Shown here one piece after another: positions 17,701 through 24,561 of a stretch of 40,485 nt of DNA. A program made the position numbers and the translations under genes. The stretch is from Lentisphaeria bacterium UBA7640 (lineage in GTDB: Bacteria > Verrucomicrobiota > Lentisphaeria > Victivallales > Victivallaceae). Below the pieces are notes generated by a model. That model ran no database searches. It was not told the origin of the DNA and saw only the letters and a program-made list of their open reading frames with translations. Where the stretch lies: NCBI GenBank assembly GCA_002483765.1, contig DLIO01000088.1, forward strand, positions 51,143 to 91,627. Reading direction: 5' to 3'. Numbering within the stretch: the stretch's first letter is position 1; each line of letters starts with the position of its first letter.

Positions 17701-19319
17701 AAAAGGAAATAGAGAGTATAACCGGGGATGAGTTTTCATCACGAATCAAAAGTTCTCTGATGGGATTTCCGGGTGACTTTGGAAAGTATACGATGGGGTG
17801 TGTTCATAATTGGTCTGCAACACCTATCTCCTTATCAAAGGTAGAGTCGGGTTTTAAGATAAAAAAACGTTTTGCTGACGAGCTACTAACAGGCGATGTG
17901 CAAAAAGAATATTTAGGAAAAATAGCGCCAGTAAAACCAGATGCCTCCTTATCCTCACTAGGAAAATCGTTAAAAGCCATCGGAGGAGTTGAGTATGATC
18001 CTGAAGGATACAAACGCAACTTTGAGGACAGAAGAAAAAAAGAAGAAGAGTTCGATAGCAGGGTGAAAGCACAACTTAATGACGAGCAGCAAGAGTATTA
18101 TCGCTGGCTTTTAGGAATAAGTAACGATAGGCCAGCAGCTTTTAGTAGGAAATGGGCTCAAAGATGGGTTTGCAAACGAGCACATGAGTTTGGATGGAGT
18201 GAAGAACTATTTGCGGGTTTTGAGAGAATGTGCTCCCGCGGAAGGGGTGGTGGTCCCAGTGATGGAGCGATGGAACGTGTCGGAAAGAAATATCAATGGA
18301 TGGCTTTCCACGAGTTTCTGGCCAGACTCTCTGACAACTATCACTGGACTAATCGTCGTTACAGCGATGTTCCCGATGATGATGTCTATGAAGGACCTTG
18401 GCAAATATACAAGCGAGATATCGATCCCACGATCTGGACAAGACAAAGTGTCGAAAATAAAACCGGCAATAACAAGCAATGTACCTGGTGGCAGCCTTAT
18501 AGTTTCCCATTCCCGAATGAGAATGACCCAGCGATCAAAACAAGTTTCTTGTGGGATGAAGAAATTTTGCCTGATTTTCCTGAGCTGCTTCAAAGAAGGA
18601 TGCCAGTTGATAATTCTAGCTGGCTGGTTTTGCATGGGTTTTGGTCGGAGAGCAAGAAATATTCAGATGACGATACGGACAGTCCTTATCTTGATGGATG
18701 GTTCAGGATAAATGCTATTTTAATCCGTAAAGGGGACTACGATTCGTTAGCTAAAGAGGTTGAGTGTAAAGCACTTTGTGACCCTTACATAGTAAGCGCA
18801 CCATCAACACAACATGAAGGCTTTTTAGGCGAATATCCTTGGCACACAATATATCGTCGTCATACTGGCTGGAGGGAGTCGGAAAAGGCCTTTGGAGGCC
18901 AGATTGACGTTACACATTTTATTCCTTTTGCTAAATATGAATGGGGGGATGGCGGTAATGACTATTCCCTAAATAGCCCACTTTACTTTCATATGCCAGC
19001 TAAGGAGTTGATTCAGGATATGGACTTAATTAGGCCTCCTGGTCAGTTGGGACGTTGGGAACATGAGGGGAAACTTCTCTTTTTTGATCCAAGCCTCGAA
19101 GAGTACGGCCCTTCCTATGCTTTAATGCGGACTGATCATTTGCAGAAATGGCTTGAAGATAATGATATGGAAATTGCTTGGTTGATAGGTGGGGAGAAAC
19201 AAATGTTCTCTTCTGGGGCAAACCAATTTTTTGGTCGTTTGGTTTATAGTGGCTTGTATAAGTATGAGGCTGATAAGCTCGCGGGTGGCTTGTGGTTCAA
19301 TAGAGAGGATCCTCAATAA
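14793..19319 (+). CDS. Avs-like anti-phage sensor: N-terminal Mrr-like nuclease fused to STAND NTPase
   Basis: The protein is 1508 residues. The N-terminus fits a PD-(D/E)xK nuclease: E20 (FEELV), GAGGDAGVE with D47 and E51, then GWQVKYF with Gln65 and Lys67, as in Mrr/Cap4-type effectors. A linker with LGDRYTPEFHVDLPIARSFD (about 194-213) leads to an NTPase: Walker A GEAGIGKS (355-362), Walker B ALIVIDAINEG (425-435) and SCRSTY (about 463-468). This is the STAND/NACHT-like pattern of Avs proteins, which sense phage proteins through a long C-terminal region and trigger the nuclease. The C-terminal 950 residues carry no named repeats. Arginine is written mostly AGA/AGG, unlike the CGT/CGC of neighbours, and base composition is AT-richer; this suggests transfer. 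Coupled to the hsdS-like gene. Assignment to a particular Avs type is not possible by eye. Confidence 0.82.
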   Translation: MALDFHRIRTHDGSKNSGFEELVCQIAHLQRPNNGTMFVRKEGAGGDAGVECYWVLDDASEIGWQVKYFPDGLNSSRWQQIDVSFSTALTKHPNLNHYVVCLPLDKADSRKKGKGGKQVVSVEDEWLEHVKKWKDQAKNIGREIEFSYWGKHEITTFLTIDNPLYSGRALYWFNEPFLGAEVFGNIVKRSKDSLGDRYTPEFHVDLPIARSFDGLCLNSSWWELLREKKSDIKDAGLDVISFLNEESKREGASLDRKKVSGLKERLDTVLDEFVKGITHKDFHKRISGISCSIGRLSMIYAQIYEDAHDKIDWSGRKDNFRSSLYKFSSAIDGLEYFLTQKNIVSSQAKSTLLYGEAGIGKSHLLCDMSLHRIDENLPTLFLLGTQYRGGNPTGLIKESLDLQSYRDAQVLGAIDAAGEASGARALIVIDAINEGNHRDEWHDQITGFLSDLSRFPYIAVLFSCRSTYLNYILPDSAGENLLPRIKHYGFRGHEHRAAEKFLSRQGISKPSAPILAPEFTNPLFLKTCCQALRQNKQSSFPKGLNSITSLFDFYVDSIERVVAKKKKFNPQENIIKDVLLDIASRLLPDNLEGLLKQEVRRLVNSYDPNPRINDSLFDVLLDEGILSEDVSYKDEQRGKLIIRFTYERFSDYFIAQELVDKVDDIETAFSNKGTISGMLKKNGYYSAAGIFEALAIIIAERFNRELEDLLPNDVEVGKWQLDETFKNTVLWRSPSSFSERTLEILNNLESHSYSHSALEILLKLSTEPNHPWNAELLHKNLIDKEISDRDHFWSIHIAHGDSSEEDDEYESTIRTTIEWAHSGEIESVEEERIRLCAITLLWFLTTPNRRIRDRSTKSLVRILSSYPELVRDLLYEFTKVNDTYLTERLYAVAYGVVCNADNESIVKEIADDTYKLIYKDDKPIPHILLRDYARGILEYSLHLGVLPLGIIPEKFRPPYNSSPELENPSKKEIESITGDEFSSRIKSSLMGFPGDFGKYTMGCVHNWSATPISLSKVESGFKIKKRFADELLTGDVQKEYLGKIAPVKPDASLSSLGKSLKAIGGVEYDPEGYKRNFEDRRKKEEEFDSRVKAQLNDEQQEYYRWLLGISNDRPAAFSRKWAQRWVCKRAHEFGWSEELFAGFERMCSRGRGGGPSDGAMERVGKKYQWMAFHEFLARLSDNYHWTNRRYSDVPDDDVYEGPWQIYKRDIDPTIWTRQSVENKTGNNKQCTWWQPYSFPFPNENDPAIKTSFLWDEEILPDFPELLQRRMPVDNSSWLVLHGFWSESKKYSDDDTDSPYLDGWFRINAILIRKGDYDSLAKEVECKALCDPYIVSAPSTQHEGFLGEYPWHTIYRRHTGWRESEKAFGGQIDVTHFIPFAKYEWGDGGNDYSLNSPLYFHMPAKELIQDMDLIRPPGQLGRWEHEGKLLFFDPSLEEYGPSYALMRTDHLQKWLEDNDMEIAWLIGGEKQMFSSGANQFFGRLVYSGLYKYEADKLAGGLWFNREDPQ

Positions 19320-19427
19320 TGAGTAACTTTCAAATCAATGGAATTTTTTTCTCAAATCTCAGGGTAGACATATTTATTATTGATCGATATTCACTGAATA
19401 TTGATTGTTTTTCTTCAAGATTACATT

Positions 19428-19458
19428 ATTCGTGTATATTAGTGTTTATTCGCGGTTC
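19428..19458 (-). repeat. Family C element, right inverted-repeat flank of the HsdS-STAND cassette
   Basis: ATTCGTGTATATTAGTGTTT followed by ATTCGCGGTTC. Its reverse complement matches 13401-13431 at 27 of 31 bases with no gap. It lies in the AT-rich 180-base gap between the STAND gene and the RecQ-type helicase gene. Confidence 0.7.
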
Positions 19459-19499
19459 TAGGGATTATATTAAATGGTAATAGAGTTTGAGGTGATTTC

Positions 19500-21605
19500 A
19501 TGAAGGAGCGTGCGCTTGAGTTGTTGCGGGTTGGGCTTGATCGGGCTGATGCTGAGTTTCGTGATGGACAGTGGGAATGTATTGAGGCTTTGCTGGATTC
19601 GCGGCGTTTGTTGATGGTGGAACGTACCGGTTGGGGCAAAAGTATGGTTTATTTTCTGGCGACGCGTTTGCTGCGCGAACGTGGAACTGGTGCGACGTTG
19701 TTGATTTCACCGCTACTGTCGTTGATGCGCAATCAACTTGAAGCGGCTCTGCGTATTGGCTTGAAAGCCGCTACGATTAATAGTTCTAACCCTGACGAAT
19801 GGGATGCGATTGGCTCGGCGTTATTGAACAACCAAATTGATCTGCTCTTGGTCTCGCCGGAACGTTTGGCTAATGAAGAATTTACGACTCGAATGTTATC
19901 CGAGATCATCTCCAAGGTCGGTTTATTTGTGGTTGACGAAGCGCACTGTATCTCTGATTGGGGACACGATTTTCGTCCTGATTACCGTCGAATTACCCGA
20001 GTTATTGAGGCGTTGCCAAAAAACATTCCATTGCTGGCGACTACTGCCACTGCTAATGATCGGGTAGTTAAAGACGTCGAACACCAACTGGGTGAAAATA
20101 TTATGACGGTGCGTGGGCCGCTGGTGCGTAAAAGCCTGATGTTGCAGAATATTATTTTAGAAAATCAGGCGGAACGTTTGGGTTGGCTTGCTGAAATTAT
20201 TCCGACCTTACCTGGGAGTGGGATTGTCTATACGCTGACCCGTCGCGACGCCGAACGTGTCGCTGACTGGCTCCAGTTTAAGAATATTGCCGCCGAGGCG
20301 TATCATTCCGACATTGAAAACAGTAGTGAGAGCGCAACCCCATTACGCGAGGTGCTGGAGCAAAAATTATTGAACAACGAGATCAAGGTTTTAGTCGCGA
20401 CGGTGGCGCTTGGAATGGGTTTTGATAAACCTGATATTGGATTTGTGATCCATTTCCAACGTCCATCTTCGGTCGTCCATTATTATCAACAAGTCGGTCG
20501 TGCTGGTCGGGCAGTTGACAATGCTTATGGCATTCTGCTTGGTGGAGTTGAAGACGATCGTATCGCTGAATTTTTTATTCGCAACGCTTTTCCGCCACAA
20601 AAACATGTTACGGCGATTCTTAACGCGCTTTCCGAACATCCCGCCGGATTATCTGTTCCCGAACTACAAAAAACCTTAAATGTCCGCAAAGGGCACCTCG
20701 AACGGGCATTACGTTTTTTAACCGTTGAATATCCATCGCCGGTATCAAAGGAAAAAACCAAATGGCAAGCGAATGAATTTACCGCGCAATATCGTATTAA
20801 TGAGGAATACGTTGGGAAAATCACCGATATCCGTTATGCGGAACAACGTCAGATGCAAGATTACATGACGCATCGTGGATGTTTAATGGAGTTTCTGGCG
20901 CGTGCATTGGATGATCCAGATCCACAGCCGTGCGGTAAATGCGTCAATTGTTGTGGAAAATTATTACCTGCAGAGTGCAGTCGGGCGATGTTCGGCAGTG
21001 CTCAAAGTTTTCTACGTCGTTCGAGTCAGATCATCCAACCGCGCCGTCAGTGGCCTTCAGGGAACCCATTGCCAATTGATAAATTTAGTGGACGTATAAA
21101 AGAGGAGCTTCGGGCGAGTGAAGGACGTGCATTGTCATTATGGCGTGACGCTGGCTGGGGTGAAATGGTTTTTGACGGCAAATACAAAGATAAGCGGTTT
21201 GATGACCAGTTGGTGATGGCGGCGGCGGATTTGGTGCGAAAGAGTTGGAACCCTAATCCAACGCCGGAATGGATAAGCTGTGTGCCTTCGTTGCGTGAAC
21301 CGAGCCTAATGTCAGATTTTGCGCAACGCCTCGCAGACGAGCTGCAAATGCCGTTTATTCCATGCATCGAAAAAATCCTCGAAACGCGTCCGCAAGCGGA
21401 GATGTTCAACAGTTTTAATCAAGCGAACAATCTGAATGGGGCTTTTCAAATAAATCTTGACGAAGGTTCATACGCACCGTGTTTATTGCTTGATGACACG
21501 ATTTATTCGGGGTGGACTATGACTTTGGTGGCGGCGTTATTGCGCCGAGCGGGCGTTGTTGCGGTACATCCGTTGGCGCTCTCGATCAATGTTGGCGGCG
21601 ATTAA
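19500..21605 (+). CDS. RecQ-family helicase with C-terminal phosphoribosyltransferase-like domain
   Basis: The protein is 701 residues. RecQ motifs run in order: Walker A ERTGWGKS (41-48), SPLLSLMRNQ, the DEAH box in VVDEAHCISDWGHDFRPDYR (146-149), LATTATAN, LVATVALGMGFDKPDI and QVGRAGR. The RecQ zinc cluster follows as C461-x16-C478-x2-C481-x2-C484. Instead of an HRDC domain the C-terminus has a type I phosphoribosyltransferase/ComF-like fold whose PRPP loop reads LLLDDTIYSGWTM (about 661-673). It should unwind DNA 3' to 5'; the role of the PRTase-like part is unknown. A GAGGTGAT Shine-Dalgarno precedes the ATG. Codon use is host-like, unlike the STAND gene upstream. Its stop overlaps the stop of the convergent gene by three bases. 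It may be a resident gene or a defence-associated one. Confidence 0.9.
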   Translation: MKERALELLRVGLDRADAEFRDGQWECIEALLDSRRLLMVERTGWGKSMVYFLATRLLRERGTGATLLISPLLSLMRNQLEAALRIGLKAATINSSNPDEWDAIGSALLNNQIDLLLVSPERLANEEFTTRMLSEIISKVGLFVVDEAHCISDWGHDFRPDYRRITRVIEALPKNIPLLATTATANDRVVKDVEHQLGENIMTVRGPLVRKSLMLQNIILENQAERLGWLAEIIPTLPGSGIVYTLTRRDAERVADWLQFKNIAAEAYHSDIENSSESATPLREVLEQKLLNNEIKVLVATVALGMGFDKPDIGFVIHFQRPSSVVHYYQQVGRAGRAVDNAYGILLGGVEDDRIAEFFIRNAFPPQKHVTAILNALSEHPAGLSVPELQKTLNVRKGHLERALRFLTVEYPSPVSKEKTKWQANEFTAQYRINEEYVGKITDIRYAEQRQMQDYMTHRGCLMEFLARALDDPDPQPCGKCVNCCGKLLPAECSRAMFGSAQSFLRRSSQIIQPRRQWPSGNPLPIDKFSGRIKEELRASEGRALSLWRDAGWGEMVFDGKYKDKRFDDQLVMAAADLVRKSWNPNPTPEWISCVPSLREPSLMSDFAQRLADELQMPFIPCIEKILETRPQAEMFNSFNQANNLNGAFQINLDEGSYAPCLLLDDTIYSGWTMTLVAALLRRAGVVAVHPLALSINVGGD

Positions 21606-22705
21606 TGCTGTAATTTTGCGGCGCTTTCGTAATATTTGAGCATCGCTACAGCGTCAGCCGCTTCGGCTTCTTTCAATAAAGAAATTGCTTGGCGCTGTTT
21701 TTCCAGTGCGGTTTTTATTCGACCGGTTTTATAATAAAATAGCGCGCTGGTCGAGAGTGCGGCCGAGTCGGTTTGATTTAAGGTTGGAATAATTTCTGCA
21801 GCTATTTCTAGAGTTCCAGGTAGATATGGAAAACTATTCATCAAGTTTTCTGCCAAAATACGCAGTGCTTCTGGGTCAGTTTTGAAGTTGGCTTGGTATC
21901 TCTTGGCGAATTTCAAAACTAGCGCAGTTTCGGTGGGCACCTGTCGGCTTAAAAGATTAAATGCAGCCAGATAAAGTGAACGATTCTGAGGATGCTTTTG
22001 CGAGTATTGATCTAAAAATTCGATGGCTTGTGGCATTTTTTCTGAGACTTCGTAGTAAAACAGGCGAGCGCGCAGTGCAAAACCGTCTTCGGGATTCAGT
22101 TTAAGGATTTGGTCAGTCTTTTTTTCGACCTTTGCATCAAGGCGACTGCGCAACATGATTTCAAGGTCTTCATAGAGTTGGCCTAATTTTCCAGCTTTAA
22201 CGGAATCGAATTCTTTCGCGAACCACAAGCGGATGATGTTTTCAGCGTCAACAGCTTCGCCGCCCCAGATAATGATGCCGCTCGGATCGACTAAAAACGC
22301 GCGTGGAAACATGCGACTCGTTCCCAAGTAATTTTGGAGGGTTTGTTCTTTTTCATCTATTCCAACCGCGCAGGGAAATGCGGATTTTCCAGTGAAAAAA
22401 CTCGCGACCCGAGCCTCAGGTTCGCCGGAGATAAAAACCACATTTAAGCCGGCTTTTTCAAATTCGCGCTGTAGGCTTGCGAATGTTGGAGTTACGTCGC
22501 GCGGGCCGTCCAGCCAGGTTCCCCAGCAAACGACCGCGGTTAATTTTTGCGAAGTAGCGCGCTCCTCTTTTGGAACGCGAAAATTTGGGGTGCTACCGTA
22601 AAGCCATTTTTTGATTTTCAGTTCCGGCGCGGCTTCGCCGACTCTAACGGCATAAAGCGACATGGTCGTACCGAGCAATATTATTAACAATCCGATTAAA
22701 CGCAT
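21602..22705 (-). CDS. Secreted thioredoxin-fold (redoxin/TlpA-like) protein lacking catalytic cysteines, with TPR-like C-terminus
   Basis: The protein is 367 residues. A Sec-type signal (MRLIGLLIILLGTTMSLYAV) is followed by a TlpA/AhpC-type domain: GEAAPELKIKKWL, AVVCWGTWLDGPRDVTPTFA, GLNVVFISGEPE, and FPRAFLVDPSGIIIWGG with the cis-proline region. At the place of the usual WCxxC active site it reads WLDGPR, so both redox cysteines are missing and disulfide chemistry is unlikely. The C-terminal half is helical with TPR-like spacing (EDGFALRARLFYYEVSEKMP, SALFYYKTGRIKTALEKQRQ). A GGGGGTT precedes the ATG. It probably acts in the periplasm or outer surface as a binding or scaffold protein. A family A palindrome separates it from gatA upstream. 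Confidence 0.75.
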   Translation of the reverse strand: MRLIGLLIILLGTTMSLYAVRVGEAAPELKIKKWLYGSTPNFRVPKEERATSQKLTAVVCWGTWLDGPRDVTPTFASLQREFEKAGLNVVFISGEPEARVASFFTGKSAFPCAVGIDEKEQTLQNYLGTSRMFPRAFLVDPSGIIIWGGEAVDAENIIRLWFAKEFDSVKAGKLGQLYEDLEIMLRSRLDAKVEKKTDQILKLNPEDGFALRARLFYYEVSEKMPQAIEFLDQYSQKHPQNRSLYLAAFNLLSRQVPTETALVLKFAKRYQANFKTDPEALRILAENLMNSFPYLPGTLEIAAEIIPTLNQTDSAALSTSALFYYKTGRIKTALEKQRQAISLLKEAEAADAVAMLKYYESAAKLQH

Positions 22706-22731
22706 AACAACCCCCGTGTAAAATTTGTCTC

Positions 22732-22766
22732 TAACTTCACGCGCGCATAATGCGCGCGCTAAGTTA
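22732..22766. repeat. Family A CGCG palindrome, AACTT-arm variant
   Basis: CTAACTTCACGCGCGCAT, centre A, then ATGCGCGCGCTAAGTTA. The arms end in AACTT/AAGTT, paired, where most copies have AATT. It lies between the gatA stop and the start of the redoxin-like gene, both on the minus strand. Confidence 0.85.
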
Positions 22767-22781
22767 ATAAGCCGACTTACG

Positions 22782-24248
22782 TTAGATATTGGGAATGAAT
22801 TCCACCGCAGGACGACACAGTTCGTAAGCGCGCACCGCTTTCAACAACAGTTCATCGTGCTTTGGTGCGGCAATAAACTGAATCCCTATCGGCATGCCGT
22901 TTGCTGCAATCTCTGCTGGAACGTTAATCGCACAATTTGCTGATAGATTACAATCGACACCATAGAAGTCCGCCTGAAACTTTAGGCTAGGCGGCGTATC
23001 TTTGCGAGCCGGCATTGTTGGCGAAGTTGGAGTCAGGAGAACATCACATTTTTTGAATATCTCTGTGAATTGGTTAACCAGCTCGGTGCGAACTTTTTGG
23101 GCATTGACAAAGTAATCTTGGTAGCAACGGTTTGTGGTGATCAGAGTTCCTGCAAGCAGGCGCAGTTTTGCATTTTCGCCAAACTGAGCGCGCGAATTCA
23201 GATAGATATCGTTGAGTTTTGCGCCCGGCACTTGCTGTCCATAGCGAATTCCATCGACGCGTTCAAGATTGGTGCTGGCCTCTGCCATCATAATGGCAAA
23301 ATATGCTTGCGTCGCCAACAACGTGGCTGGCAATTCAACCTCAATAATTTCCGCCCCGTGCGATTTCAATAATTCTAACGTGTTAGTCACAGAGGAACGG
23401 CACACATCTTCGAGTTCCGACCATTCCATATATTCTTTGACTACGCCGACACGCAACCCTTTCAGAAAACTTAAGTCAGTATTTTTTACCGCTTCAACTA
23501 GGCCGGTGCAAGGGCCAGGCAAGGTCATACCATCAAGCGGATCGGCGCCACCCATTGCTTCTAACAAAATCGCAGTATCAAGTACGTTGCGAGTCAGCGG
23601 GCCGGCTTGATCAAGTGATGATGCCATTGCCGCAATTCCGTAACGTGAAATTCGTCCATAAGTTGGCTTCATGCCATAAACTCCGCAGAACGCCGCTGGT
23701 TGACGGACTGAACCACCGGTGTCGGTGCCAATTGCGCCTGGTAATTCGGCAGCGGCGACGGCAGCCGCGCTACCGCCACTGGAACCGCCGGGCACATAGT
23801 CCATGCCCCAAGGATTCGAGGTCATTCCATAAACGCTGGTACGAGTGGTTGAACCCATCGCCAGTTCATCCATATTGGTGCGGCCGAATGGGATGAAACC
23901 GTTCTCGCGTAGATTTTTTATTAATGTAGCGTCAAATGGCGGCACATAGTCCATGAGGGTTTTTGAACCGGCGCTGCAGGTTTCCCCTTTGACGGAAATA
24001 TTATCTTTTATTCCAATGGGAATGCCGTCATAAGGGCTAAATTCACGCCCAGTGGCGCGACGCTGGTCGGAAGCTGCTGCTTCGGCCAACAGTTTGTCTG
24101 CGTCATATTTGGCGAAGGCATTAATTTTGGGTTCTACTTCGGAGAGGCGCGCCAAATAAGCCTGTGCCAAATCGGTGGCAGTGTAGCGGCCTTTCTCTAA
24201 ATCCTCGGCAACGCCGTGAATGGTTAATGTTTTTACATCGATTTTCAT
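22782..24248 (-). CDS. gatA: Aspartyl/glutamyl-tRNA amidotransferase subunit A
   Basis: The protein is 488 residues, normal length for GatA. The amidase signature is complete: GIPIGIKDNI with Lys81, PGGSSGGSAAAVAA with the cis-Ser pair about 156/157, and GTDTGGSVRQPAAFCG with the nucleophile Ser180. It hydrolyses glutamine and delivers ammonia to GatB, which amidates Glu-tRNA(Gln) or Asp-tRNA(Asn). Its ATG overlaps the gatC stop (ATGA), so the order is pfp-gatC-gatA in one operon. gatB is not in the window. This indicates that the organism makes Gln-tRNA (and perhaps Asn-tRNA) indirectly. Confidence 0.96.
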   Translation of the reverse strand: MKIDVKTLTIHGVAEDLEKGRYTATDLAQAYLARLSEVEPKINAFAKYDADKLLAEAAASDQRRATGREFSPYDGIPIGIKDNISVKGETCSAGSKTLMDYVPPFDATLIKNLRENGFIPFGRTNMDELAMGSTTRTSVYGMTSNPWGMDYVPGGSSGGSAAAVAAAELPGAIGTDTGGSVRQPAAFCGVYGMKPTYGRISRYGIAAMASSLDQAGPLTRNVLDTAILLEAMGGADPLDGMTLPGPCTGLVEAVKNTDLSFLKGLRVGVVKEYMEWSELEDVCRSSVTNTLELLKSHGAEIIEVELPATLLATQAYFAIMMAEASTNLERVDGIRYGQQVPGAKLNDIYLNSRAQFGENAKLRLLAGTLITTNRCYQDYFVNAQKVRTELVNQFTEIFKKCDVLLTPTSPTMPARKDTPPSLKFQADFYGVDCNLSANCAINVPAEIAANGMPIGIQFIAAPKHDELLLKAVRAYELCRPAVEFIPNI

Positions 24249-24556
24249 GACATCATCCCTTCGTCCGCCAAGACTTGCGGCACTTTTATATATTCGTCAT
24301 CTTCCGTGTATGGAGCGTTAGCAAGCATGGCTTCACGGGTGAAACGCGTTTTCGGCGCATCTTCACGCCAGGCATTACTTGGCGAAAAAGGCCGGATTGT
24401 GGGTTCGATGCCGGGCAGATCGACGCGGGTCAACGGTTCCAGAAACTCCATGATGGCGTCAAGTTCCACTTGAAGTCGTTCTGCTTCGTCGTCATTCATT
24501 CCGATCATCGCCAAGCGCGCCGGAACTTTGATGTCATAGCGGCTATTTGTTCCCAT
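24245..24556 (-). CDS. gatC: Aspartyl/glutamyl-tRNA amidotransferase subunit C
   Basis: The protein is 103 residues, normal for GatC. It has LARLAMI-like (VPARLAMIGMNDDEAERLQV), the central helix ELDAIMEFLEPLTRVDLPGI, PTIRPF and the C-terminal AMLANAPYTEDDEYIKVPQV. GatC wraps the GatA-GatB interface and stabilises the complex. It starts five bases after the pfp stop and overlaps gatA by four bases. Confidence 0.95.
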   Translation of the reverse strand: MGTNSRYDIKVPARLAMIGMNDDEAERLQVELDAIMEFLEPLTRVDLPGIEPTIRPFSPSNAWREDAPKTRFTREAMLANAPYTEDDEYIKVPQVLADEGMMS

Positions 24557-24561
24557 TGTGG

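Noticed and set aside
18207..18635. 142-residue minus-strand frame inside the STAND gene
   Set aside because: Antisense shadow of the coding strand, with no motif or Shine-Dalgarno.
18184..18711. 175-residue plus-strand frame inside the STAND gene
   Set aside because: It is a shifted frame over strongly coding sequence with no ribosome binding site and no recognisable domain.
13570..19319. Complete type I restriction-modification system
   Set aside because: Only an HsdS-like gene is present. The large neighbour has no methylase motifs and no HsdR-type DEAD translocase motor; its NTPase is STAND-like.
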